Shown: positions 45,109 through 53,366 of the stretch, piece after piece
Position numbering within the stretch: the first letter of the stretch is position 1
How the letters are laid out: every line of letters begins with the position of its first letter
The notes under the pieces: model-generated
What the model was told of the DNA's origin: nothing
Seen by the model: the letters and a program-made list of their open reading frames with translations, nothing else
Database searches by the model: none
Program-made: the position numbers and the translations under genes
Assembly (NCBI RefSeq): GCF_002812805.1
Contig: NZ_NMUM01000040.1
Location: forward strand, 186,001 to 250,000
Direction of reading: 5' to 3'
From: Microbacterium lacus
GTDB lineage: Bacteria; Actinomycetota; Actinomycetes; Actinomycetales; Microbacteriaceae
Length of the DNA stretch: 64,000 bases

Positions 45109-45711
45109 ATGGCCGAAATTCGCGCACTCGCGCTCAACTGCACGCTGACGAAGTCCCCCGAGCCCTCGAGCACCGAGCTGCTCACGACCCAGATCCTGCA
45201 GGCCCTCGCCGATCTCGGCGCGCAGACAGCCCAGGTGCGTGTCATCGACGAGAACGTCGCACCCGGCGTCGAGAAGGACATGGGCGAGGGCGACGGTTGG
45301 CCGGGCATCCGGAAACAGATCCTGGCATCCGACATCGTCGTGATCTGCACGCCGATCTGGATGGGTCACATGTCGAGCGTCGCGCAGGGCGTGCTGGAGC
45401 GCCTCGACGCCGAGCTGTCCGAGACGGACGACGCGGGTCGCCCGATCCTCTTCGGCAAGGTCGCCGTGACCGGGATCGTCGGTAACGAGGACGGCGCACA
45501 CAAGGCGACCGCTGACCTGTACCAGGGTCTCTCGGACGTCGGTTTCACCCTGCCGGCGCAGGGCGGCACGTACTGGGTCGGTGAGGCGATGCAGACGGTC
45601 GACTACCGGGATCTCGACGAGACGCCCGAGGCCGTGTCCAGCGCCACGACGACACTGGCCCGGAACGCCGTGCACCTGGCCACGCTGTTGCAGGAGCATC
45701 CGTACCCCTAA
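45109..45711 (+). CDS. NAD(P)H-dependent flavodoxin-like oxidoreductase
   Basis: 200 residues with a flavodoxin fold: IRALALNCTLTKSPEPSSTELL at the phosphate loop, ASDIVVICTPIWMGHMSSVAQ at the isoalloxazine site and KVAVTGIVGNEDGAH in the third strand. Probably an FMN-dependent NAD(P)H:quinone or flavin reductase. ATG 45109 is chosen because of GAGGAGG seven bases upstream; a longer frame to 45079 lacks homologous-looking sequence. It is the fourth flavin enzyme in a 2.7-kb stretch. Confidence 0.87.
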   Translation: MAEIRALALNCTLTKSPEPSSTELLTTQILQALADLGAQTAQVRVIDENVAPGVEKDMGEGDGWPGIRKQILASDIVVICTPIWMGHMSSVAQGVLERLDAELSETDDAGRPILFGKVAVTGIVGNEDGAHKATADLYQGLSDVGFTLPAQGGTYWVGEAMQTVDYRDLDETPEAVSSATTTLARNAVHLATLLQEHPYP

Positions 45712-45755
45712 GTTCGAAAGCACCGAAGGTGCAGGGTCGAGAACGGGAGTCGGAT

Positions 45756-46118
45756 ATGAGTGATCCGTCGAGCTTCATCAACCCCGAGATTCCCCCGAGC
45801 GGAACCGGATGCGTCGAGTGCGACGACACGGGCAGTTGGTGGGTCCACCTGCGCCGATGCGCGGCGTGCGGCCACATCGGCTGCTGCGACGATTCGCTGG
45901 GCCGCCATGCGACGGCGCACTGGCAAGAGACCGGGCATCGCGTCATCCGCTCGTTCGAACCCGGCGAGGACTGGTTCTGGGACTACGAGACCGAGGCTGG
46001 GATCGACGGGCCCGACCTCGCTCCCCCGCAGGCGCATCCGGTGGATCAGACCGCGCCGGGGCCGGCGTCGCGCGTTCCCGGTGATTGGCGGCGCATACTC
46101 ATGCGGCGAGCGCGCTAG
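45756..46118 (+). CDS. UBP-type zinc finger domain protein
   Basis: 120 residues. A zinc-finger core of the ubiquitin-hydrolase (UBP/BUZ) type: CVECDDTGSWWVHLRRCAAC, GHIGCCDDSLGRHATAHWQE and TGHRVIRSF. In bacteria these short proteins are common in Actinobacteria with unknown function, sometimes next to redox enzymes. ATG 45756 follows GGGAG; an in-frame GTG at 45729 is less likely. Its last 20 bases overlap the end of the convergent hydrolase gene. Confidence 0.88.
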   Translation: MSDPSSFINPEIPPSGTGCVECDDTGSWWVHLRRCAACGHIGCCDDSLGRHATAHWQETGHRVIRSFEPGEDWFWDYETEAGIDGPDLAPPQAHPVDQTAPGPASRVPGDWRRILMRRAR

Positions 46119-46995
46119 CCAGAATCGCCTGCAGCACGACACCGGGGGATTCGATCGCGGCGAAGTGTCCGGCATCCGGCACACGTTGTTCACCGAAGGC
46201 CGGAATCGTCCGAGCGAACCACGCGCTGTCGGATTCGGATGAGAACGCGTCCCGCTGACCGCGCACCGAACGGACCGGGCACGTGATCCGCTCGAAGCGT
46301 CGCAGGTCATAACCCGCCACGGCACGGGCGGCGTGCACGAACGAAGCTGGCCGCAGCTCGTCGGCGAACGCGCCGATCACGCTCGCGTCGATCACACCCC
46401 GATCGGCGAACAGCGGGCTCGAGAGCAGACGAAGCATCCCGACGCGACGCAGACCCCGCACGATACCGATGCTCCCGAACACGTCGAGGATGCGCATCGC
46501 CAGCAGCATTCCCGCGAACCACGGCAGACGGATGCCGCCCCGCACCGGCCTTCGCACCGCTTCGACGACTGCGGGCCCCGTGGGAGAGACGAGCACGACG
46601 GATGCCGTCGCCTCCGGTGTGCGTGCGGCAAGATCCAGCGCCAGGAATCCACCGAGCGAATGGCCGACGAGACGCCAGCGCCGATAACCGAGGGCGAGCG
46701 CGATCTCGGCGATGGCCCCCGCGTATGCGCCGATGCTCGCCTCTCGCCAGTCGGGGGCCGCGGACTCGCCCCAGCCCGGCAGATCCGGAATGACCAGATC
46801 GACCAACGGCAGCCCGTGTTCGTCGGCGTAGGCGATCAGGGGCGTCCACGTCGTCCACGATCCGGCGGCGCCGTGCACGAGGATCGTCGCGGTGTTGCTC
46901 GAGCGGCGTCCCGACCTCACCACGACGCGTCCGAGCGATGTCTCGACGACGGCACGCTCGAGCCCGAGCGCCGTCTCGTCGAGGATCAGCTTCAT
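46099..46995 (-). CDS. alpha/beta hydrolase
   Basis: About 298 residues with a classic alpha/beta hydrolase fold: oxyanion-hole region ILVHGAAGSWTTW, LVIPDLPGWGES, nucleophile elbow LVGHSLGGFLALD (Ser about residue 108), acid region VRSVRGQRDAFSSESD and catalytic His in VPDAGHFAAIE. Substrate unknown. Start ATG 46995, directly after GGGGGT. A 33-codon upstream extension looks non-homologous. Overlaps the zinc-finger gene tail to tail. Confidence 0.88.
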   Translation of the reverse strand: MKLILDETALGLERAVVETSLGRVVVRSGRRSSNTATILVHGAAGSWTTWTPLIAYADEHGLPLVDLVIPDLPGWGESAAPDWREASIGAYAGAIAEIALALGYRRWRLVGHSLGGFLALDLAARTPEATASVVLVSPTGPAVVEAVRRPVRGGIRLPWFAGMLLAMRILDVFGSIGIVRGLRRVGMLRLLSSPLFADRGVIDASVIGAFADELRPASFVHAARAVAGYDLRRFERITCPVRSVRGQRDAFSSESDSAWFARTIPAFGEQRVPDAGHFAAIESPGVVLQAILASALAA

Positions 46996-47193
46996 ACCCC
47001 CTATTCGGAGCGGCGGTCGACAGAGATTGGCGGCCCAGCGCGGAATGTCCACCGCGTGTCGGGCAGGTGTCGATCGCGCATCGGTCTTCACCAATTTCCC
47101 CGTCGCGCTCGAAAGCGTGTCACGCTGGGCCTAGGTAGACGTGTGACCGGGGTCCTCGACGTTTCCCTCCTGAGTAAGGAAGGGACCTCGACC

Positions 47194-48378
47194 ATGGTCC
47201 AGAAGTTCATTCACAGAGGCGCTGTCCTCCTCGCGTCCGTCGCCGTCATCGGTGTTGCGATTCTCCCGACTGCGGCATACGCCGACACGACGATTGATGG
47301 CCCGATCGGCCTCGGCGTGGCAGAAACCTTCGCGGTCCTGGGTGGATCCGCCGTCACGGTCGCCGCCAGCGGCAGCCCGAATACCACAACAATCAGCGGA
47401 GACATCGGCATCAGCCCGACCGACTCGTACACCGGCGAGTCGAACGTGGTGCAGACGAACGGCACCGTATACCGCCCCGGGTCTCTGGCGGATCAGGCGC
47501 AGATCGACCTCACCACCGCGTACAACACCGCCGCGAGCTTGACGCCGATCCAGTCCGGCCTGACGGACCTCACCGGTCTGTCCCTTGTACCAGGTGTGTA
47601 TTCGGGTGGCGCTCTCTCGGTTAACGGCAACCTCACGCTCGCCGGCGGTGACGCGGACTCGGTCTGGGTCTTCCAGGCATCGTCCTCCCTGATCATCGCG
47701 GGCGCCGCGACGATCACCGTGGATGCACCGGCGAACGCGTGCAACGTCTTCTGGCAGGTCGGCACCTCTGCCACCATCGGCGGCGGCGCGGACTTCGTCG
47801 GCACCGTCATGGCCGACCAGGCGATTTCCGTCGGGGCCAACGCCACCGTCGAAGGACGCCTGCTCGCGCGAATCGCGGCCGTCACGCTCGACAGCGACAC
47901 GATCATCCGTCCCGTGGGATGCTCCGCCACCGGCGGCGCCGTCAGCACGAGCCCGACGATCACCTCCGCCGGCCCCACGGCGGGCACCGCGGGCACGCCG
48001 TACTCGTACACCGTCACCGCATCCGGAACGCCGACACCGACCTACACGATCACGGGCGGCACGCTGCCGACGGGCCTCGGCCTCGACGCCACCAGCGGCG
48101 TCATCTCGGGAACCCCGACCACCCCGGGCACATACACCTTCACCGTCACCGCCTCGAATGGCACATCAGCCGACGCCTCGGCGACGTACACCGTCGTGAT
48201 CGCGACGCCCACGGTCGCCGCGCAGACCGTGGCGGCGGAGGCCGTGGCGGCGGGCGAGCAACTCGCGGAATCGGGCTCTGATCTGACCCTTCCGATCGTG
48301 CTCGGCGGCGCGCTACTAGCCGCCGGTGCGGCGTTCTTCTGCATCGCACGGGGCGCGCGAATCGCCCGGCGGCGCTAG
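47194..48378 (+). CDS. secreted, wall/membrane-anchored ice-binding-like protein (DUF3494)
   Basis: 394 residues. Signal peptide residues 1-30 (cleavage after TAAYA). Residues ~31-240 match the DUF3494 ice-binding-like beta-solenoid (LGVAETFAVLGGSAVTVA, TISGDIGISPTDSYTG, GVYSGGALSVNGNLTLAGG, NVFWQVGTSATIGGGADFVG). Residues ~250-335 are an Ig-like putative repeat (SYTVTASGTPTPTYTITGG). An Ala-rich spacer is followed by a membrane helix near residue 370 and a positive tail. DUF3494 proteins bind ice or act as adhesins; an adhesin or stress role at the cell surface is inferred. AAGGAAGGGA precedes ATG 47194. Confidence 0.87.
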   Translation: MVQKFIHRGAVLLASVAVIGVAILPTAAYADTTIDGPIGLGVAETFAVLGGSAVTVAASGSPNTTTISGDIGISPTDSYTGESNVVQTNGTVYRPGSLADQAQIDLTTAYNTAASLTPIQSGLTDLTGLSLVPGVYSGGALSVNGNLTLAGGDADSVWVFQASSSLIIAGAATITVDAPANACNVFWQVGTSATIGGGADFVGTVMADQAISVGANATVEGRLLARIAAVTLDSDTIIRPVGCSATGGAVSTSPTITSAGPTAGTAGTPYSYTVTASGTPTPTYTITGGTLPTGLGLDATSGVISGTPTTPGTYTFTVTASNGTSADASATYTVVIATPTVAAQTVAAEAVAAGEQLAESGSDLTLPIVLGGALLAAGAAFFCIARGARIARRR

Positions 48379-48423
48379 GGTCGTCGCGGACCGGCCCCGC
48401 GGGTCGGTTCGTGGCACAGGCCT

Positions 48424-48437
48424 TGTCATTTATGACA
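48424..48437. promoter_or_regulatory. palindrome TGTCATTTATGACA before the 63-residue gene
   Basis: TGTCAT-TT-ATGACA is a perfect 6-bp inverted repeat. A TATAGTTC -10-like box begins 14 bases further on (about 48448). It could be an operator for the small gene starting at 48507. Confidence 0.45.
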
Positions 48438-48506
48438 GGCCTCTCATATAGTTCTCATGTACCTACCGGCTCTGGGGAGTTAACGGGGAGAAAGTGACGG
48501 CGTTGT

Positions 48507-48698
48507 ATGTCGTCTATCGCCACGAGCGACCCTGTGCGCGTCACGCATCCCACGGAGGCGTGGGTTCGCGAGTACGCCGTCGAGCGGGCCGAGGGTACCT
48601 CGGCGCTCCGCGGACTCGTCGTCGGAGCCATATTCAGCCTTCCCCTGTGGGCACTCCTCATCGCGGGCGGCAACGCGCTGCTCTCACACCTGACCTGA
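48507..48698 (+). CDS. small membrane protein (63 residues)
   Basis: 63 residues: a polar N-terminal half (VRVTHPTEAWVREYAVERAE) and one membrane helix (LVVGAIFSLPLWALLIAGG). No family recognised. Support: a preceding AT-rich promoter region with a perfect palindrome, high G/C at third positions and a strong terminator 15 bases after its stop. The first 25 bases of the transcript contain GGAGAAAG, a plausible though distant ribosome-binding site. Confidence 0.6.
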   Translation: MSSIATSDPVRVTHPTEAWVREYAVERAEGTSALRGLVVGAIFSLPLWALLIAGGNALLSHLT

Positions 48699-48712
48699 TC
48701 CCCCACACAACG

Positions 48713-48747
48713 AAGAAGCCCGCCGCAGAGGATGCGGCGGGCTTCTT
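48713..48747. terminator. bidirectional intrinsic terminator
   Basis: Perfect 14-bp stem AAGAAGCCCGCCGC / GCGGCGGGCTTCTT with a seven-base loop, ending in TTCTTTGTTT. It serves the small gene on the plus strand and msrA on the minus strand. Confidence 0.92.
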
Positions 48748-48779
48748 TGTTTACGCGTCAGGCGTCGTACCTGCGGGCG

Positions 48780-49325
48780 TCAGACGCTGGCAGATGCCTC
48801 ACGCTTGGGCAGCACCCATCCCCGGCGGGGGAAGTGGCACGTGTAGCCGTTCGGGATGCGCAGCAGGTAGTCCTGGTGCTCGGGCTCGGCCTCCCAGAAC
48901 GGACCCGCGGGCTCGATCGTGGTGACGGCCTTGCCCGGCCAGAGACCCGAGGCATCCACGTCCGCGATCGTGTCGCGCGCAACGCTCTCCTGCTCGGCGG
49001 TGAGCGGGAAGATCGTGGAGCGGTAGCTCGAACCGATGTCGTTGCCCTGACGGTTCAGGGTCGACGGGTCGTGGATCTGGAAGAAGAACGCCAGGATGTC
49101 GCGGTACGTCGTCTGCGTCGGGTCGAACACGATCTCGACCGCCTCGGCGTGACCCGGGTGGTTGCGATAGGTCGCGTGCTCGTTCTGCCCACCCGTGTAG
49201 CCGACGCGCGTGTCAAGCACACCGGGCTGGCGGCGGATCAGGTCCTCCATGCCCCAGAAACAGCCGCCGGCGAGGACAGCCGTCTCGGTCCCGGGGGTGC
49301 GGGTGATGCTTCCGTCGTCGGTCAT
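48780..49325 (-). CDS. msrA: peptide-methionine (S)-S-oxide reductase
   Basis: 181 residues. Repairs S-epimers of methionine sulfoxide in proteins. Active-site motif [10 protein letters not shown] with the catalytic Cys at about residue 22; [17 protein letters not shown] and the later YRSTIFPLT are family hallmarks. The ATG overlaps the msrB stop by four bases, so the two reductases are made together and cover both sulfoxide epimers. AGGAG ribosome-binding site lies inside the msrB end. Confidence 0.97.
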   Translation of the reverse strand: MTDDGSITRTPGTETAVLAGGCFWGMEDLIRRQPGVLDTRVGYTGGQNEHATYRNHPGHAEAVEIVFDPTQTTYRDILAFFFQIHDPSTLNRQGNDIGSSYRSTIFPLTAEQESVARDTIADVDASGLWPGKAVTTIEPAGPFWEAEPEHQDYLLRIPNGYTCHFPRRGWVLPKREASASV

Positions 49326-49804
49326 GATGCGTTCTCCTGAGTTGTCGTCGTGTTGTCGGTGTCGCCGAAGAGGGCGCGGAACTCACCGTAGCCCTCGGCC
49401 TCGAGCCGCGCGACGGGGATGAAGCGCATAGCGGCCGAGTTCATGCAGTAGCGTAGGCCGCCCGCCGCGCGGGGCCCATCGTCGAAGACGTGTCCGAGGT
49501 GACTGTCGGCTCCGCTGGAGCGCACCTCAGTGCGCTTCATCCAGAGCGTGCGATCGACCTTCTCGGTCACGGCCGCGGGATCGATGGGCCGGGTGAAGCT
49601 CGGCCAGCCGCTGCGGCTGTCGTACTTGTCGGTGGACGAGAACAAGGGCTGCCCCGATACGACGTCGACATAGATGCCCTGCTCGTGGTGGTCCCAATAC
49701 TTGTTGCGGAAGGCGGGCTCGGTGCCCTCTTCCTGCGTCACCCGGTACTGCTCCGGGGTGAGACGCGAAAGCGCCTCGGGAGTCTTGCGATAGTCGTTCG
49801 CCAC
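49322..49804 (-). CDS. msrB: peptide-methionine (R)-S-oxide reductase
   Basis: 160 residues. Repairs R-epimers of methionine sulfoxide. [24 protein letters not shown] and the catalytic [11 protein letters not shown] (Cys nucleophile) are clear. The usual zinc-binding Cys-X-X-Cys pairs are absent ([14 protein letters not shown] stands where one pair would be), so this is a zinc-free form. GTG 49804 is chosen because of GAGGAGGAACC directly upstream; the frame continues 38 codons further without family sequence. Confidence 0.95.
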   Translation of the reverse strand: MANDYRKTPEALSRLTPEQYRVTQEEGTEPAFRNKYWDHHEQGIYVDVVSGQPLFSSTDKYDSRSGWPSFTRPIDPAAVTEKVDRTLWMKRTEVRSSGADSHLGHVFDDGPRAAGGLRYCMNSAAMRFIPVARLEAEGYGEFRALFGDTDNTTTTQENAS

Positions 49805-49914
49805 GGTTCCTCCTCGATCAGACGCGGCTGGCTGTCGCGTCATAGAAGAGAACGGATGAGTCCCCCGTTTTGGTCCCGCGAAGCTGTGAGCGAGCCGTGA
49901 GTTGTCTGCCCTGT

Positions 49915-50394
49915 TCACCCGGCCGCTTCGTGCACATCGCGCGCCTTCAGGGTGCGGAACGAGGACACCATGTTGGTGCCGAGCAGCACCTTGCCGCGCG
50001 AGTGCAGCTTCTGCAGGTCGGCGTACGCCTCCGAAATTCGGCGAAGGGGATAAATGCCCGAGACGAGCAGAGCCTCGGCCCAGGCCTCGGCAGAGGCGCC
50101 GTTCATCTCGCGACCCGCGAAGCGGATCGAACCCGCGGCCCGTACCCGCGGCGACCCCGGCAAGAGGCCCGAGATCGCCCGCCCGGTGACCGACTTGCCC
50201 GATCCGGACTCACCGACGATGCCGACGCGTTCGCCGTCGTGCACGGTGATGCTGACGTTGCTCACGGCCTCGACCTCGGTGCGGTCGCCGGTCGGCAGGT
50301 GCACCTTGAGGTTCTGCACCCGCAGGATGGGCTCGGCGTCCGCGACGCGTGTGTCGCGCTCGTCCTGCCGTTGCGTCGTGGTGAGAGACATCAC
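49915..50394 (-). pseudogene. chimera: ABC transporter ATPase N-terminus joined to zinc-type alcohol dehydrogenase C-terminus
   Basis: 159 residues in one frame. Residues 1-~105 are the start of a peptide/nickel-type ABC ATPase (ILRVQNLKVHLP, Walker [10 protein letters not shown], then [17 protein letters not shown]). There is no Q-loop, signature LSGGQ or Walker B. From about residue 108 the sequence changes to the C-terminal end of a medium-chain zinc dehydrogenase ([20 protein letters not shown] then [10 protein letters not shown]). The junction lies at 50072-50091 where GCCTCGGC occurs twice. It must be inactive as an ATPase. It begins four bases inside the upstream permease. Confidence 0.82.
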
Positions 50395-51308
50395 TTCACC
50401 CGCCCGATCGTGGGGTTGAGGGCGTCGTTCAGGCCGTCACCGAGGATGTTGACGGCGAGCACGACGAGGAAGATGCACATGCCCGGGAAGAGCGCGAGCC
50501 ACCACGCCTGCTGCATATAGGGCTGCGCGGAGTTCAGCAGCGCGCCCCAGCTGGGGCGGTTGGTGTCGCCGATACCGAGGTACGCCAGGCCCGACTCGAC
50601 CAGGATGGCGCGGCCGACAGTCATGCTCGTCGCCACCAGCACAGGCGGCATCGCGTTGGGAATGACGTCCGACCACAGGATGCGGATGCCTCCGAAACCG
50701 GCGGCCTTCGCGGATTCGACGTAGCCGAGCTTCGAGATCCGCATGGCTTCGGCCCGGACGATCCTGGCCCCGCTCGGCCACATCGTGATCGCGAGGATCG
50801 CGACGATGATGACGATGTTCGATCCGAGCAGCGCCGCCGCTACGAGCGCGAGGATCAGTCCCGGGAGCACCTGGAAGAACTCGGCGACCTTCACCAGGGC
50901 GGTGTCGATGAACCCGCCGTAGTACCCGGCGAGGCCGCCCACGATGATCCCGATCGTCATGCACAGCACCGCGACGCTGAAGCCGACGAGCAGCGAGATC
51001 TGGCCGCCGTAGACGACCCGCGCAAGGTAGTCACGGCCGAGGGCGTCGGTGCCGAGGGGGAATTCACCGCTCGGGGGCAGCAAAGGTGGGTTGCCGGTCG
51101 AGACCGGGCTGCCCACGAAGTACGGACCGACCACCGAGACGATGACGAAGATCAGCAGAAGCGGAAGGAAGATCAGGGTGGAGGGCTTCCGCAGGAAGAT
51201 CCCCCAGACGGAGGGTCTGCTCGCGACCCGCCCCTCCGTGGGTGCCGGGGGAACGCCGCCCACCGGTGCGTCAGCGCCGAGCTCGATTGCCTCGCCTGTC
51301 GTGGTCAT
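50391..51308 (-). CDS. ABC transporter permease, peptide/nickel type (DppC-like)
   Basis: 305 residues with an N-terminal cytoplasmic tail and about six membrane helices. GTDALGRDYLARVVYGGQ and the coupling-loop motif REAMRISKLGYVESAKAAGF-like EAMRISKLGYVESAKAAG are typical of the second permease of Dpp/Opp systems. Overlaps both neighbours by four bases. Since the following ATPase is a chimera and no binding protein is present in the window, the transporter is probably incomplete unless it uses ATPases elsewhere. Confidence 0.92.
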   Translation of the reverse strand: MTTTGEAIELGADAPVGGVPPAPTEGRVASRPSVWGIFLRKPSTLIFLPLLLIFVIVSVVGPYFVGSPVSTGNPPLLPPSGEFPLGTDALGRDYLARVVYGGQISLLVGFSVAVLCMTIGIIVGGLAGYYGGFIDTALVKVAEFFQVLPGLILALVAAALLGSNIVIIVAILAITMWPSGARIVRAEAMRISKLGYVESAKAAGFGGIRILWSDVIPNAMPPVLVATSMTVGRAILVESGLAYLGIGDTNRPSWGALLNSAQPYMQQAWWLALFPGMCIFLVVLAVNILGDGLNDALNPTIGRVK

Positions 51309-52303
51309 GCGGACACCTCGACCTTTCGCGTGCTGCTGATCTTTCGAGTGAGTTGCGACCGCAGGCGCGGATCGACGAGGCCGTAGACGAGGTCCGTGAG
51401 GATGTTGACGATGATGATCGTGACCGTGAGGACGATCACGACTCCCAGCACGACCTGGTTGTCCTGCCGCCCGATCGCGTCGATGAAGAGAAGTCCCATG
51501 CCGGGCCAGCCGAACACGCGCTCAACGAGCACCGACCCCGCGAGGATGAACCCGAGGCTGTAGCCCGAGATCGTGACCATGGGAAGCAGGGCGTTGGGCA
51601 GCGCGTGGCGCCAGAGCACGCGCCGCGGCGTGAGGCCCTTCGAACGGGCTGTGTCGATGAAGTCCTGGCTGAGCGACTCGATCATCGATGCCCGCATGAT
51701 GCGCGTCTTGTAGGCGACCTCGCTCGTGGCCATCGTGATGATCGGCAGCACCATGTACTGCAGCGCGATGCCCTCCTGCCCGTACGGCGCCTTGCCCTGC
51801 GTCGGCAGCCAACCGAGCGTGAGCGAGAAAATCATGATGAGCATCATGCCGAGCCAGAAGTTCGGCACCGAGAACAGGGCGACGGCCGCGCCCGAGATGC
51901 CGCTGTCGAGCCAGCGGCGGCGGGTGCGTGCCGCGATCGACCCCAGGATGACGCCGAGGGTGGTCGAAATCAGGAACGACGGGACCGCGAGCGCCAGGGT
52001 GTTGCCGGCTCGACCGAGGATGAGTTCGAGCACCGGCTCGTTCGTCCCGAACGAGTATCCGAGGTTTCCGGTGAACACGTTCCCGAGGTAGATCAGATAG
52101 CGCTCCCAGAGCGGCTTGTCGAGTCCGAACGCCGCCGTGATCTGCGCCTCGAAGGCGGGCGAGATGGGGACATCGCCGACGAGGCTCTGGATGGGATTGC
52201 CGGGGGCGAGTTCGAGCAACAGGAACAGCACGGTGATCACGGCGACGAAGAGCAGCACCGAAGAGATGAGCAACCGGGCGATGCGTCCGACGAGTGCACG
52301 CAT
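51305..52303 (-). CDS. ABC transporter permease, peptide/nickel type (DppB-like)
   Basis: 332 residues, six membrane helices. RIARLLISSVLLFVAVITVLF at the N-terminus, LGLDKP-like AFGLDKPLWERYL, and the coupling motif RASMIESLSQDFIDTARSKG followed by HALPNALLPMVTISG identify a DppB/OppB permease. Its ATG shares one base with the stop of the upstream SDR gene (TGATG), so transcription continues from that gene. Stop overlaps the DppC-like start. Confidence 0.93.
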   Translation of the reverse strand: MRALVGRIARLLISSVLLFVAVITVLFLLLELAPGNPIQSLVGDVPISPAFEAQITAAFGLDKPLWERYLIYLGNVFTGNLGYSFGTNEPVLELILGRAGNTLALAVPSFLISTTLGVILGSIAARTRRRWLDSGISGAAVALFSVPNFWLGMMLIMIFSLTLGWLPTQGKAPYGQEGIALQYMVLPIITMATSEVAYKTRIMRASMIESLSQDFIDTARSKGLTPRRVLWRHALPNALLPMVTISGYSLGFILAGSVLVERVFGWPGMGLLFIDAIGRQDNQVVLGVVIVLTVTIIIVNILTDLVYGLVDPRLRSQLTRKISSTRKVEVSA

Positions 52304-53162
52304 CAGCGGCCCTCCCCCGCGTCATCCCCGTCGTCCGGTCCGCTCAGGGGAAACGAACTGTTCCCGCCACCGTCGATCTGCATCGTCTGGGCCGTCACGT
52401 GACTCGTCCGCTCGTCGGCGAAGAAGGCCACGGCGTTCGCGATGTCGACGGGCATCCCGACCTTGCCGACCGCGACCTTGCGGGCGCTCGCGCGGAGGTG
52501 CTCCTCGCGGTCCGTGTCGCGCCTTCCGAGCATCGAGCGGCTCGTGCCGACCAGGCCTGGGGCGATCGCATTCACCGTGATGCCCCACCGTGCGACATCC
52601 ATCGACAGGGCGCGCGTGAGACCCAGGATGCCGGCCTTCGCCGCCGAGTAGGGTACGGAGCGCGGCGCCGCGGTGATGGCCGCCATGGAAGAGATGTTGA
52701 TGATGCGGCCGTAGCGGCCTCGCCGCATGAGTGCGACGCCCGCCTGGCACATCAGGAACGTTCCGGTGAGGTTGACGCGGATGAGTTCGTTCCAGGCCTC
52801 GAGGCTCAGCTCGCCGATATCGGCGCGATCGGCCCCTGGGGTGCTGCGGCATTGTTCACGAGCACGTCGAGGCGACCGAAGCGTTCGTCGACCGTCTCGA
52901 GCATGCGGGTGACGTCCGCCGGGTCGCCGATGTCTCCGACGAGGGCGACGGCGGTCCGGCCTTCCGCCTCGAGTGACGCGACGAAGACATCGATACCGCT
53001 GCCCGGTGCGGCATCCGCATCCCCCTGATTGCGAACCCCACCCGGCTCCCGATCCGTCACGACCACCGCGAAACCGTCGTCTGAGAGGCGGCGCGCGATG
53101 GCCTGCCCGACTCCGTCGGATTTGCCACAGCCCGTGATGAGGGCGACGCGAACGTCGAGCAT
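52303..53162 (-). pseudogene. short-chain dehydrogenase, split by a one-base frameshift
   Basis: The N-terminal half (53162 to ~52836) reads MLDVRVALITGCGKSDGVGQ, a Rossmann glycine motif, and LDVLVNNAAAPQG, then runs into a stop at 52806. The C-terminal half continues in another frame from ADRADIGELSLEAWNELIRV through the Ser/Tyr/Lys catalytic part (NISSMAA, YSAAKAG) to GGNSSFPL and the stop at 52303. Adding one G to the run at 52831-52836 restores a normal protein of about 286 residues. GGAG precedes ATG 53162. Either a recent mutation or a base-call error. Confidence 0.85.
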
Positions 53163-53242
53163 CGGATCTCCTTTGATTCACCGCTCTGAGAACAGTGGAA
53201 TCACCCTCGTCGCCGATGCGGGCGCGCTCAACGCCGCATTCC

Positions 53243-53267
53243 GCGGGACGGAAACTTTCAGTCCCGC
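53243..53267. promoter_or_regulatory. inverted repeat upstream of the SDR/ABC operon
   Basis: GCGGGAC and GTCCCGC form a perfect 7-bp inverted repeat with an 11-base A/T-containing spacer, about 80 bases upstream of the SDR start on the minus strand. Likely an operator or leader hairpin; the regulator is not in the window. Confidence 0.45.
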
Positions 53268-53366
53268 TGAATGGGCGTGGGCGGACGCGCTCACTTCTCC
53301 ATGCGAAAGGACGCAACACACCGCTCTAGGTCACGCACCACGGCGGGCTGCATGGGTGCGCAGCTG

